Origin: JAIEPT01 sp038217425
Lineage (GTDB): Bacteria; Planctomycetota; Planctomycetia; Gemmatales; Gemmataceae
NCBI GenBank assembly: GCA_038217425.1
Contig: JBBQPM010000029.1
Coordinates: 1 to 51,154 of the forward strand
Reading direction: 5' to 3'
Length of the DNA: 51,154 bases
Shown here: positions 6,611 through 15,104 of the stretch, in pieces
How positions within the stretch are numbered: position 1 is the stretch's first letter
How the letters are laid out: every line of letters starts with the position of its first letter
Position numbers and translations under genes: made by a program
Notes under the pieces: model-generated
The model's input: the letters and a program-made list of their open reading frames with translations, nothing else
The model's database searches: none
What the model was told of the DNA's origin: nothing

Positions 6611-9301
6611 ATGGCCAAGAACGGTGACGCACACGAGAACGGCAACGGCGACGTAGACATTCTGGAAACGTCGGAATGGCTCGATTCGCTGGGCGGCGTC
6701 CTCCAGGCGCATGGCGCCTCGCGGGCGCGGTTCCTCCTGCACCAACTTCAGGCCAAGGCCTCGCGCAACGGCGTCGACGTTTCGCCGCCGCTCGTCACTC
6801 CGTACATCAACTCGATCCCGCCCGAGAAGCAGGCGCGCTTCCCTGGCGATCGCGATCTCGAGCGTAAGATCAAAAGCCTCGCCCGCTGGAACGCCATGGC
6901 CATGGTTGTGCGCGGCAACAAAAAGGACGCCGTCGGAGGACACATCGCGTCGTACGCCTCCTGCGCGACGCTCTACGAGATTGGCTTCAACCACTTCTTT
7001 CGCGGCCCCGACCACGCCAGCGGCGGCGACATGATCTACTACCAGGGACACAGCACTCCAGGCATCTACGCCCGCGCGTTCCTCGAAGGTCGCCTCACCG
7101 AAACCAATCTCGAAAACTTTCGTAGGGAACTCGAGCCCGGCGGCGGGCTTTCCTCCTATCCGCATCCCTGGCTCATGCCGAACTTTTGGCAGTTCCCCAC
7201 CGTCTCGATGGGCCTCGGGCCGATCATGGCGGTCTACCACGCGCGCTTCCTCCGCTATCTGCACCATCGCGGCATCAAGGATACGAGCCAGCAAAAAGTC
7301 TGGTGCTTCATGGGCGACGGCGAATCCGACGAACCCGAATCGCTCGGCGCCCTCTCCATCGCCAACCGCGAAAGCCTCGACAATCTCATCTTCGTCGTCA
7401 ACTGCAATCTCCAGCGGCTCGACGGCCCCGTGCGCGGCAACAGCAAAATCATCCAGGAACTCGAAGGCGTCTTCCGCGGCGCCGGCTGGAACGTCCTCAA
7501 GTGCATCTGGGGCAGCAACTGGGACCCACTCCTCGCGGCGGACAAGTCCGGGCTGCTCATCAAACGCATGGGCGAAGTCGTCGACGGCGAATACCAAAAC
7601 TACATCGTCAAGCCCGGCGCTTACATCCGCCAACACTTCTTCGGCAAGTACCCCGAACTGCTCAAGCTCGTCGAACACCTGAGCGACGAGGAATTGCAGA
7701 AGCTGCGCCGCGGCGGACACGATCCGCTCAAGGTCTATGCCGCGTTTCATGCGGCCGTCAACCACAAGGGCGGGCCGACCGCGATCCTCGCCAAGACCGT
7801 CAAAGGCTACGGCATGGGTGACGCCGGCGAAGGCAAAAACACCGCGCATCAGTCCAAGAAAGTCGAAGAGAAACAACGGCTCACGTTCCGCGATCGCTTC
7901 GACCTTGGTCTCACCGACGAACAAGCCGCGACGGCGTACTTCGTCAAGCCAGACGACGACACGCCGGAGATTCAGTATCTGCACGCACGCCGCAAGGAAC
8001 TCGGCGGTTACGTGCCGCAGCGGCGCGTCGATTGCCCCGTGCTCAAGGCGCCCGGCGACGAATTCATCCAGAAGTATGTGGCACAAAGCGCCGGACGCGA
8101 AGCCTCGACGACGATGGCCTTCGTCAATCTTCTGGGCCGCCTCCTCGACGACAAAGAGATCGGCAAATGGGTCGTGCCCATCATTCCCGACGAAGCCCGC
8201 ACCTTCGGCATGGACAGCTTCTTCAACAAGTACGGCATTTATTCCGCCGTCGGTCAGCTCTATGAACCGGTCGATTCGGAATACCAAGTCAAATACCGCG
8301 AGGCAAAGGACGGGCAGGTTCTGGAAGAAGGAATCGCCGAAGCGGGTTCGGTCTCCTCGTTCATCGCCGCGGGCTCGGCGTACGCCAACGTCGGCGTGCC
8401 GATGCTGCCGTTCTACATCTACTACTCGATGTTCGGCTTCCAGCGCGTCGGCGATTTGATCTGGGCGGGCGCCGACATGCGCGTCCGCGGCTTCCTCATC
8501 GGCGGTACCGCGGGTCGCACGACCCTCATGGGCGAAGGCTTGCAGCATCAAGACGGTCACAGTCTGCTCGCCGCCGCCACCGTCCCCAACTGCCTGGCGT
8601 ACGATCCCGCCTTTGCGTTCGAAATCGGGCTGATCGTGCAGGACGGCATTCGTCGAATGTACGAGGAGGGGGAGAGCATCTTCTACTACCTCACGGTCGG
8701 CAACGAGAATTACGTGATGGAGCCGATGCCCGAAGGTTGCAAAGAGGGCGTGCTGAAAGGCATGTACAAGTTCCGCTCAGTGACGCCGAAGACCGCGGGG
8801 CCCAAGACAAAGATCCATCTACTCGGCAGTGGTTCGATCTTGATGCAGGCGCTCAAAGCGCAGCAGGTGCTTGCGGACAAGTACAATGTCGCGTCCGACG
8901 TCTGGAGCGTCACCAGCTACAAGGAACTTCGCAAGGACGCCTTGGAGTGCGAACGCTGGAACCGCCTGCACCCGAAGGCGCCGCGGAAGAAGAGCTACGT
9001 CGAGAAACTGCTCGCCGATGAAAAAGGCATCTTCATCGCGGTCTCCGATTACATGAAGTGCTGGGCCGAGTTTATCCAGCGCTGGGTTCCCGGCGGCTTG
9101 ATCCCGCTCGGCACCGACGGTTTCGGCCGAAGCGAGAACCGCGTGAGCTTACGGCGGTTTTTCGAGATCGATTCGGAGTTCGTGACGCTGACGGCACTCG
9201 AACAGCTCGCCCAGCGCAGCGAGGTCTCGCTCGATGCGGTCGAGAAGGCGATTCACGATCTAGGGATCGACCCTGACAAGGCGGATCCGGTTTCGGTATG
9301 A
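6611..9301 (+). CDS. aceE: Pyruvate dehydrogenase E1 component, homodimeric type
   Basis: The 896-residue protein matches AceE, the thiamine-diphosphate enzyme that decarboxylates pyruvate and transfers the acetyl group to lipoyl E2. Diagnostic segments are GGHIASYASCATLYEIGFNH, YYQGHSTPGIYARAFLEGR, FWQFPTVSMGLGP, the thiamine-binding core CFMGDGESDEPES ending in NCNLQRLDGPVRGN, GYGMGDAGEGKN, PIIPDEARTFGMDS, FYIYYSMFGFQRVGDLIWAG and GTDGFGRSE near the C-terminus. Length is typical. The ATG has an AAGGAG site. No E2 or E3 gene lies nearby, so the rest of the complex is encoded elsewhere. Codon use is strongly GC-biased, like the rest of the core genes. Confidence 0.97.
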   Translation: MAKNGDAHENGNGDVDILETSEWLDSLGGVLQAHGASRARFLLHQLQAKASRNGVDVSPPLVTPYINSIPPEKQARFPGDRDLERKIKSLARWNAMAMVVRGNKKDAVGGHIASYASCATLYEIGFNHFFRGPDHASGGDMIYYQGHSTPGIYARAFLEGRLTETNLENFRRELEPGGGLSSYPHPWLMPNFWQFPTVSMGLGPIMAVYHARFLRYLHHRGIKDTSQQKVWCFMGDGESDEPESLGALSIANRESLDNLIFVVNCNLQRLDGPVRGNSKIIQELEGVFRGAGWNVLKCIWGSNWDPLLAADKSGLLIKRMGEVVDGEYQNYIVKPGAYIRQHFFGKYPELLKLVEHLSDEELQKLRRGGHDPLKVYAAFHAAVNHKGGPTAILAKTVKGYGMGDAGEGKNTAHQSKKVEEKQRLTFRDRFDLGLTDEQAATAYFVKPDDDTPEIQYLHARRKELGGYVPQRRVDCPVLKAPGDEFIQKYVAQSAGREASTTMAFVNLLGRLLDDKEIGKWVVPIIPDEARTFGMDSFFNKYGIYSAVGQLYEPVDSEYQVKYREAKDGQVLEEGIAEAGSVSSFIAAGSAYANVGVPMLPFYIYYSMFGFQRVGDLIWAGADMRVRGFLIGGTAGRTTLMGEGLQHQDGHSLLAAATVPNCLAYDPAFAFEIGLIVQDGIRRMYEEGESIFYYLTVGNENYVMEPMPEGCKEGVLKGMYKFRSVTPKTAGPKTKIHLLGSGSILMQALKAQQVLADKYNVASDVWSVTSYKELRKDALECERWNRLHPKAPRKKSYVEKLLADEKGIFIAVSDYMKCWAEFIQRWVPGGLIPLGTDGFGRSENRVSLRRFFEIDSEFVTLTALEQLAQRSEVSLDAVEKAIHDLGIDPDKADPVSV

Positions 9302-9310
9302 CGGTTTAGC

Positions 9311-9328
9311 CGCCGCTTCGGAGCGGCG
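9311..9328 (+). terminator. Hairpin after aceE
   Basis: CGCCGCT pairs with AGCGGCG around TCGG, starting 10 nt after the aceE stop. There is no T-run, so termination is only likely, not shown. Confidence 0.45.
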
Positions 9329-9429
9329 CGGACAGGTTCTCGGCGGCGTGATATAATTCCGCCAGGGAAACCCGTCTGCGACGCTCGTTAGTGTTAGGCA
9401 ATTGTCATGAACCCTTCTCCGCTACTAGA

Positions 9430-9648
9430 ATGGGCCAAGCCGTCCCCTTCCGTCCGTTCACCGTTACCATGTCGAGCGGACGGACAGTGGCGGTTACGGG
9501 ACCGGAGATGATCATTCTCGGGAAAAGACGCGACACGTTGGCGTGGGTCGATGAGCAGGGTTGGGACCGCCATGTCATTATCGAACATTCGCACATCGTT
9601 TCGGTCGACGTCTACGATTCGCATCAAACTTCCTCGCCGCCGGAATGA
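9430..9648 (+). CDS. Small conserved hypothetical protein (PFRPFTV type)
   Basis: This 72-residue product resembles a group of small planctomycete proteins that begin with an RPFTV segment followed by a strand-rich fold. Here the segments are PFRPFTVTMSSGRTVAV, PEMIILGKRRDTLAWVDEQG and VIIEHSHIVSVDV. No catalytic motif or membrane segment is visible and the function is unknown. I chose ATG at 9430 as closest to the conserved region; GTG at 9391 is possible. Neither has a strong ribosome-binding site. It lies between aceE and the DUF1501 gene without obvious functional links. Confidence 0.55.
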   Translation: MGQAVPFRPFTVTMSSGRTVAVTGPEMIILGKRRDTLAWVDEQGWDRHVIIEHSHIVSVDVYDSHQTSSPPE

Positions 9649-9741
9649 GCGAAATTCGGCTTGAACTTCACGATTGCCAAACGCCCTCCACGCCGGTATT
9701 GTCAGGTAGTCCTGCCTCGTCACACCTTCCGCGAGCACGCC

Positions 9742-11166
9742 ATGAATCGCCGCGAATTTCTTGCTGACTCCAGCCGAGGCCTCGGCGGTCTCGCGCTTCT
9801 CTCGATGCTCCAGCGCGACGCCGGCGCCAGCGAAACCTGGACGCCGCCGACGGGTCGGCCACACTTTGCTCCCAAGGCCAAGAGCGTCATCTGGCTGTTC
9901 ATGAACGGCGGCGTCAGCCACATGGAGAGCTTCGATCCCAAGCCGATGCTCACTCGCTATGCCGGCAAATCGATCGCGGAAACGCCCTGGCGCGACGTGC
10001 AAGATCCGCAGCGGCTCAGCCTCGCGCGCGTCGTCGTCATCAACGACGCCAACGGCCAACAACGTAGCAAGATCTGTCCGCTGCAGATCGGCTACAAGAA
10101 ACGCGGCCAACTCGGCATCGAGGTGAGCGACTGGTGGCCCCACCTCGCCCAGAAGGTCGATGACATCGCCTTCGTTCGCTCAATGGTCACCACCGACGAC
10201 AACCACGGGGCCCAGACGCAGTTTCATTCGGGCCGACACATGCTCGACGGCGAGCATCCCAACCTCGGCGCCTGGATCAACTACGGCCTGGCGTCGGCTA
10301 ACGATAACTTGCCGATGTACGTCTCGATGGGCCGACGCGAATACTGGAACGCCCGCGACGGCCATTACCTCGGCCCCGCCAACGACGCCATCCCGCTCCG
10401 CGCCGACCCCGGCAGCCCGCTCGATTACGGCCGACCCGAAGGAGCCATGACCGACGGCGAACAGCGCGTCGGCTTCGGACTTGTGAACCGCCTGAATCGC
10501 CTGCGCGGGCAGCAGTATCCCAACGATCCCGCGCTGGAGGCGCGCATCCAGTCGTACGAACTCGCGTTCCGCATGCAGCGTTCGCTCCCGGAAGTCTTTA
10601 ACTTCGCCGCCGAGAGCGCCGAGACGAAACGCCTTTACGGCTTCGGCAACAGTACCACCGAGCCGTTCGCCTTGCAGCTTTTGGCCGCCCGGCGCCTGGT
10701 GGAGCGCGGCGTTCGTTTCGTGCAGATCCAGCACGGAGCCGGCGGCGCGGGGGCCTGGGATGCGCACAGCAATCTTCGTGCGAACCATTCCGCCAACTGT
10801 GCCAAAGTCGATCAGCCGATCGCGGGGTTGCTCACCGACCTGAAGCGACGCGGGCTCCTGGACGACACGATCGTCGTTTTCGCGACGGAGTTCGGCCGTA
10901 CGCCGGGCTCGCAGGGCGAGACGGGCCGCGACCATCACATTTACGGTTTCTCGGTCTGGATGGCGGGCGGCGGCCTCAAGCGCGGCGTCATCCACGGCGC
11001 CACCGACGAACTCGGCTTCCACGCCGTCGAGAACCGCCATTACGTCACCGACATCCACGCCACGCTCATGCACCAACTCGGACTCGATTCCCGGCGCCTG
11101 GAACTGCCGGGCCGCAAACGCCTGGAAATCGACCACGGCACGCCGATTCGCGAAATTATGGGCTAA
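9742..11166 (+). CDS. DUF1501 domain secreted protein
   Basis: The 474-residue protein starts MNRREFLADSSRGLGGLALL, an export leader of the kind seen on planctomycete DUF1501 proteins. The domain follows, with AKSVIWLFMNGGVSHMESFDPKP, LPLQIGYK-like CPLQIGYKKRG, VRSMVTTDDNHGAQTQFHSG, PNLGAWINYGL, FVQIQHGAGGAGAWDAH and TIVVFATEFGRTPGSQG followed by GRDHHIYGFSVWMAGGG. The family belongs to the alkaline-phosphatase/sulfatase-like superfamily and is widespread beside DUF1553/DUF1549 cytochrome proteins in planctomycetes; no such partner is next to it here. The upstream frame to 9661 is not conserved, so 9742 is used. Confidence 0.9.
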   Translation: MNRREFLADSSRGLGGLALLSMLQRDAGASETWTPPTGRPHFAPKAKSVIWLFMNGGVSHMESFDPKPMLTRYAGKSIAETPWRDVQDPQRLSLARVVVINDANGQQRSKICPLQIGYKKRGQLGIEVSDWWPHLAQKVDDIAFVRSMVTTDDNHGAQTQFHSGRHMLDGEHPNLGAWINYGLASANDNLPMYVSMGRREYWNARDGHYLGPANDAIPLRADPGSPLDYGRPEGAMTDGEQRVGFGLVNRLNRLRGQQYPNDPALEARIQSYELAFRMQRSLPEVFNFAAESAETKRLYGFGNSTTEPFALQLLAARRLVERGVRFVQIQHGAGGAGAWDAHSNLRANHSANCAKVDQPIAGLLTDLKRRGLLDDTIVVFATEFGRTPGSQGETGRDHHIYGFSVWMAGGGLKRGVIHGATDELGFHAVENRHYVTDIHATLMHQLGLDSRRLELPGRKRLEIDHGTPIREIMG

Positions 11167-11170
11167 AGTC

Positions 11171-11692
11171 TCAGGGACGTCGCCAGCCGGTGATGCCCCA
11201 CGAGGCGAGCACGTCGGTCGGCTCTTGCCCCCGAACCGCGCGCTCATTGGACCATGCGAGCAACTCGCGGGCGGCGTTGGTGCATAGCCGGCGCGGGTCG
11301 GGAGTAATCCCCACCCGTCCCAGGTCCAATCGGTCGGCATCCCAGCAGGCGAGCAAGGTTGGATCGCCGGTCGTATGTCCGTCGGTATGTAACCGACACG
11401 CTTCGTACAAGAGTTCGAATTTGGCGTCGTCCAGATGGACCAAGCTGCCACGCAGCGAGCGGGCGAGTTCCCCTCCGCGTCCACCATGGCCTTCGTCCCA
11501 ATGTTCGTTGACGCGCCTCGCATCGTGAAATAATGCGAACAGCATGACCACTTCGCAATCGGCGCCCGTCGCCTCGGCCAACCGCAGGCCGTTATCGCAA
11601 ACGCGCGCCCAGTGTGCAACGCCGTGGGCCCCCCAAATGGGCAACCCGTATCCGCCGAGGATCGTACTCATAATCGCTGTGACGTCGTGCAT
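11171..11692 (-). CDS. HD-domain phosphohydrolase-like protein
   Basis: The 173-residue product shows a compact HD-domain pattern: HGVAHWARV (His27), LFALFHDARR (His56-Asp57), a helix with ACRLHTDGH (His102), and CWDADRLDLGRVGI (Asp118/Asp120). These would ligate one or two metal ions for phosphomonoester or phosphodiester cleavage. The substrate cannot be read from the sequence; the family includes nucleotide hydrolases. I chose ATG at 11692; a longer frame to 11809 adds a basic, unconserved leader. It ends 4 bp from the convergent DUF1501 gene and is divergent from the binding-protein gene. Confidence 0.75.
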   Translation of the reverse strand: MHDVTAIMSTILGGYGLPIWGAHGVAHWARVCDNGLRLAEATGADCEVVMLFALFHDARRVNEHWDEGHGGRGGELARSLRGSLVHLDDAKFELLYEACRLHTDGHTTGDPTLLACWDADRLDLGRVGITPDPRRLCTNAARELLAWSNERAVRGQEPTDVLASWGITGWRRP

Positions 11693-11897
11693 AGGTCTCA
11701 AGCCTTTCGGTAGGCCCGGCGTGCATCGGAGACGCCGAGGGGAGCTATTCACATAAAGGATTATGACGCGGCAACGAAGACGCAACCTGAATCGAATCGT
11801 TCGTAGCACAAATCTGAAACTCGCCCTCGGCCTGGAACTTCAGGGTTGCCTTCTCGGAGCGGCGCGGCTCCGGACGATCGCCGACCCGATTTCTTGT

Positions 11898-11926
11898 TTG
11901 CAATTCGTGCCGTTCCGCCCTATCTT
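11898..11926 (+). promoter_or_regulatory. Probable promoter of the sugar-binding lipoprotein gene
   Basis: A -35-like TTGCAA (11898-11903), a 17-nt spacer and a -10-like TATCTT (11921-11926) precede the gene by about 50 bp. The same TTGCAA -35 appears before recA and the HNH gene. Confidence 0.45.
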
Positions 11927-11975
11927 CAGGGCATACTTCCTCGATCCCGCGTTCTTGCCAACGAAAGTCATTCTC

Positions 11976-13034
11976 ATGATGCGCCGCGCTCTCCTCGTCG
12001 GTTGCTTGCTTCTCTGCGTTCTGGGGCTCACCGGTTGTAGCCGAGGCAAACGGTTTCGCGTCGCCTTCGTGTCGAACAACCCGGAGAATTTCTGGTTGCT
12101 CGCCGAGGCAGGCTGCCAGAAAGCGGAGAAAGAGTTGGGCGATGTCGCCGTCGAGTTTCGCCGGCCGAACCCGGCGACCCTCGAGGAGCAGCAAAAGATT
12201 CTCAAGAACCTTGAAAACACCGGCGTTCAGGCGATCGCGATCAGCCCGAACGATCCGCAGAACGCGGTTGACTTTTTGTCTCGGCTCAACGGCAAGCTGC
12301 CGATTTTGTGCCAGGACAATGACGTGCCGAACAAGGAAGCCCGGCGTTTATACCTGGGGACGCACAACTACCAGGCGGGACGCGCCGCGGGGGAACTCGT
12401 CAAGGAAGCGATGAAGAAAGCGAACAAGGACGGCGGCAAAGTCGGCATCTTCGTCGGCGACTTGGCGGCGTCCAACGCCCGCGAACGTCGCCAGGGCGTC
12501 CTCGACGTCCTCGCCGGCATCGACCGCACCGAGCTCGGCGCCGAGACTCCTCATGAGGCCGTCAACTTTCCCCTGGGGGACGGCAAGTACGTCCTCGCCC
12601 TGACTAAAACCGACGGCGCCGACGCGGAGAAATGCCAGAATCAAGCCGCCGCCATTCTCGGCCGCGATCGAGACATCGACGTTGTCGTCGGTCTCTGGGC
12701 TTACAATCCTCCCGCGCTGCTCAAGGCCAGGCCCAAAGACAGCAACGTCATCATTATCGGCTTCGATGAAGATCTCGAAACCTTGCAAGCCGTCGAGGAC
12801 GGCAAAATCTACGGCACCGTCGTGCAAAACCCCGTCCAGTTCGGCTATCTGTCCGTGAAACTCATGCACGGCTTCCTCACCAAGGACGACACGTTCCGCA
12901 AGCAGCAAACCTTCGACAGCCAGGAGCGCCTTTTCATCCCGCATCGCGTCTTCAAGAACGACGGTACCGAACCGGAGCGCGCTAAGCTCGTCGCGTTTCA
13001 TCAGGAGACGCGGAACATCCTCAATCGCAAGTAG
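11976..13034 (+). CDS. Periplasmic sugar-binding lipoprotein (ABC-type, ribose-binding-like)
   Basis: The 352-residue protein begins MMRRALLVGCLLLCVLGLTGC, a lipoprotein signal with Cys21. The rest fits the type I periplasmic binding fold (Peripla_BP_4): RVAFVSNNPENFWLLAEAGCQKA, VQAIAISPNDP, PILCQDNDV, YLGTHNYQAGRAAGELV, VGIFVGDLAASNARERRQG, IDVVVGLWAYNPPAL and VIIIGFDEDLETLQAVEDG. Such proteins deliver ribose, xylose or related sugars to an ABC importer, or act as sensors. No permease or ATPase gene is adjacent, so the partner is unlinked or absent. The double ATG at 11976/11979 starts the signal peptide; the upstream frame to 11763 is unconserved. Confidence 0.85.
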   Translation: MMRRALLVGCLLLCVLGLTGCSRGKRFRVAFVSNNPENFWLLAEAGCQKAEKELGDVAVEFRRPNPATLEEQQKILKNLENTGVQAIAISPNDPQNAVDFLSRLNGKLPILCQDNDVPNKEARRLYLGTHNYQAGRAAGELVKEAMKKANKDGGKVGIFVGDLAASNARERRQGVLDVLAGIDRTELGAETPHEAVNFPLGDGKYVLALTKTDGADAEKCQNQAAAILGRDRDIDVVVGLWAYNPPALLKARPKDSNVIIIGFDEDLETLQAVEDGKIYGTVVQNPVQFGYLSVKLMHGFLTKDDTFRKQQTFDSQERLFIPHRVFKNDGTEPERAKLVAFHQETRNILNRK

Positions 13035-13037
13035 TCG

Positions 13038-14015
13038 TCACGGCAACGTCGCCCGCAGAAAAGCCAGCGAGCCCTCGGCTTGCACCGTGCGGTCCTTCTG
13101 GGCCGCCGGCACGATCCAGACCTCGCCTGGAGTGACTGGTTCGCCGCCAGTCCATCGGCCGCTGCCGCTGATGACCGCGATCAGCTGCAGCGCGCCGGCC
13201 GATCCCAGATCGACGGCGCCCTCGTCCTGCACGAAATCGAGGTTGAAGAATGGACATCGTGCCAGCGGATGACGGTGCGTCGCCACCGGAGCGCTGTAAT
13301 ACGGCACCGTCCGAGGCGTCACCGGTCCCTTGTCCCAGTGAATCGCGGCCAGCGATTCTTCGACGTGCAACGTCCGCGACTTGCCTTGCGCGTCGACGCG
13401 GTCCCAGTCGTACAGCCGAAACGTGGCGTCGCTGGTTTCCTGAATCTCGGCCATCAGCACGCCGCCGCCGACCGCGTGGACCGTCCCCGCCGGCAGAAAG
13501 ACGCACTGCCCTGGTTCCGGCGCGAACGAATGCAGCAGATCCGCGACCGTGCCGTCTTCGATCCCTTGACGCAACTCCTCAGGACCAACGCCCGGCTTCA
13601 ACCCCGCATAGATTCGGCTCGCAGGGGCCGCATCCAGAATGAACCACGCCTCGGTCTTGCTCCCCTCGCCCGGCCAAAGCGTCTTGACCTTCTCCGTGTC
13701 GGGATGCACCTGCACGGAAAGCCAATCGTGACAGTCGAGATACTTGAAGAGCCAGGGAAACGTCTTGAACCGCGCCTCGGCCGGGCCCAATAGATCGACT
13801 CGATGCTCGCTCATCAGCTGGCGCAGCGATTTCCCTTTCCAGGGCCCCGACGCGACGACGCTCTGATGCAGGGAATGGTCGCTGACCTCCCATGCTTCGC
13901 CGACGGCGTCGGTTCCCGGGAGCGTCTTGCCGAGCTTCGTTTCCAGGCCGCGCCCGCCCCAGACCATGGGCCGAAAGAAGGTTTCAAAACGGAGCGACGT
14001 CTCGAGTTTGGCCAT
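13038..14015 (-). CDS. manA: Mannose-6-phosphate isomerase, class I
   Basis: The 325-residue protein matches zinc-dependent phosphomannose isomerase, which interconverts mannose 6-phosphate and fructose 6-phosphate. Segments include RPMVWGGRGLETKLGK, GEAWEVSDH, PWLFKYLDCHDWLSVQVHPD (zinc ligands Gln and His), GSKTEAWFIL (Glu ligand), PAGTVHAVGGGVLMAEIQE (His ligand) and TFRLYDWDRVD. The length is on the short side, as in small bacterial type I enzymes. The ATG at 14015 has AAAGGAA upstream. The gene ends 3 bp from the convergent binding-protein gene. The SDR gene lies upstream on the same strand, separated by a long inverted repeat. Confidence 0.92.
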   Translation of the reverse strand: MAKLETSLRFETFFRPMVWGGRGLETKLGKTLPGTDAVGEAWEVSDHSLHQSVVASGPWKGKSLRQLMSEHRVDLLGPAEARFKTFPWLFKYLDCHDWLSVQVHPDTEKVKTLWPGEGSKTEAWFILDAAPASRIYAGLKPGVGPEELRQGIEDGTVADLLHSFAPEPGQCVFLPAGTVHAVGGGVLMAEIQETSDATFRLYDWDRVDAQGKSRTLHVEESLAAIHWDKGPVTPRTVPYYSAPVATHRHPLARCPFFNLDFVQDEGAVDLGSAGALQLIAVISGSGRWTGGEPVTPGEVWIVPAAQKDRTVQAEGSLAFLRATLP

Positions 14016-14034
14016 GAGATTCCTTTCGCTAAGG

Positions 14035-14109
14035 AAGCCCAGCGGGTGAGGTACTCCGAACCCCTGAGATTGGATCCCGAGGGTTCGGAGTACCTCACCC
14101 GTCGGGCTT
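14035..14109. repeat. Inverted repeat, family 1 copy A
   Basis: Two 29-bp arms (14035-14063 and 14081-14109) match at 27 positions around a 17-nt loop. The core of each arm is GGTGAGGTACTCCGAACCC or its complement. It starts directly after the SDR stop codon and ends before the manA start. A second copy is at 30050-30140. Confidence 0.85.
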
Positions 14110-14844
14110 TTAGACATACATCTGCGAGATCGGCTTGATGACCAGATCGGGGATCGACACGTGCGGCGGCTGACTGGCGACATAGACGACCGCGCGGGCG
14201 ATGTCCTCGGGCTTGAGCATGCGGGCGCGGTGTTCGTCGCTGACCGGGTTGGGGCGATGGGCGAGGATCGGCGTATCGACTTCGCCCGGGTAAATGTTGG
14301 TGACGCGGATGCCGTTGTCCTTTTCCTCGGCGTGCAGCGAAACGCCCAGGGCGGTCATGCCGAACTTCGAAGCGTTGTACGCCGCTCCCCCGAGCGGATT
14401 CGCCCGCAGGCCGGAGATGCTGTTGATGTTGATGATGAGCCCCGCCTTGCGTTCGCGCATGGCGGGGAGCACCGCGTGAATGCAGTAGAAGGCGCCGTCG
14501 AGATTGGCGCGGATGATGCCGTCCCACGATTCGGGCGTCAATTCGCGAAACGTCCGCTCCTTGAGATTGGCGCCCGCGTTGTTGACGAGAATGTCGATCG
14601 GCCCAAACTTCTTCACGACCGCCTGGACGAGGGCTTTTACCTGCTCCGGCTTGGTAATGTCCGCGGCATGCACGAGCAAGTTCTCAGCGGGAGCGAGGTG
14701 CTTGGCTGCCTCCAGGAGTTTCTTGCCGTCGCGGCCGGCGATGGCGACGTGGGCGCCCTGTTCGAGAAAGAGCTGGGTGCTGGCCAGGCCCATGCCGCTG
14801 CCGCCTCCGGTGATGAGAATCGTTTTGCCGGTGAATGTCGCCAT
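14110..14844 (-). CDS. Short-chain dehydrogenase/reductase
   Basis: The 244-residue protein is a classical SDR. The cofactor-binding TGGGSGMG sits at 12-19, ADIT near 61-64 and NNAG at 88-91. The catalytic set is Ser142/Ser144 with Tyr156 and Lys160 in AAYNASK, and PGEVDTP follows near residue 190. The enzyme would oxidise or reduce a carbonyl/hydroxyl substrate with NAD(P); Arg38 after the second strand hints at NADP preference. The substrate is not predictable. The gene is complete and of standard length. It is upstream of manA on the same strand, but the intervening palindrome may separate their transcripts. Confidence 0.9.
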   Translation of the reverse strand: MATFTGKTILITGGGSGMGLASTQLFLEQGAHVAIAGRDGKKLLEAAKHLAPAENLLVHAADITKPEQVKALVQAVVKKFGPIDILVNNAGANLKERTFRELTPESWDGIIRANLDGAFYCIHAVLPAMRERKAGLIININSISGLRANPLGGAAYNASKFGMTALGVSLHAEEKDNGIRVTNIYPGEVDTPILAHRPNPVSDEHRARMLKPEDIARAVVYVASQPPHVSIPDLVIKPISQMYV

Positions 14845-14923
14845 GGCGTGCCGCGTCCTAAAAGGCCTGTGTTTTCCTGGGACTAACCCGTGCGCGGCCG
14901 AAGCTGAGCCGTTCGTGTTTTCT

Positions 14924-14986
14924 TTCCGAGCCGGAAGCGTAAGCGACGATCTTACGAAGATCGTCGCTTACGCTTCCGGCTCGGAA
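14924..14986. repeat. Perfect 30-bp inverted repeat
   Basis: Arms 14924-14953 and 14957-14986 are exact complements over 30 bp with a 3-nt loop. It lies upstream of the SDR gene start and downstream of the tandem amidohydrolase, so it could end both transcripts' flanks or be a small mobile palindrome. Confidence 0.9.
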
Positions 14987-15048
14987 ATTCGAAGTTTGAC
15001 CGCGAGCAGAATAACTTAGCGAACCGCATCCGGGCTGCAAGATGCCCA

Positions 15049-15096
15049 GAGCCCGCAGCGCCAGCAAGGATCGTTCCTTGCTGGCGCTGCGGGCTC
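15049..15096. repeat. Inverted repeat, family 3 copy A
   Basis: Arms of 22 bp (15049-15070 and 15075-15096) are exact complements around TCGT. The arm begins GAGCCCGCAGCGCCAGCAAG. It lies 8 bp after the end of the amidohydrolase gene. Near-identical arms occur at 32880-32939 and a degenerate copy at 24997-25053. Confidence 0.9.
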
Positions 15097-15104
15097 CAAA
15101 CACC

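Noticed and set aside
6605..8560. Long open frame antisense to aceE
   Set aside because: It is a codon-bias shadow of a clear gene in GC-rich DNA and shows no family features or ribosome-binding site.
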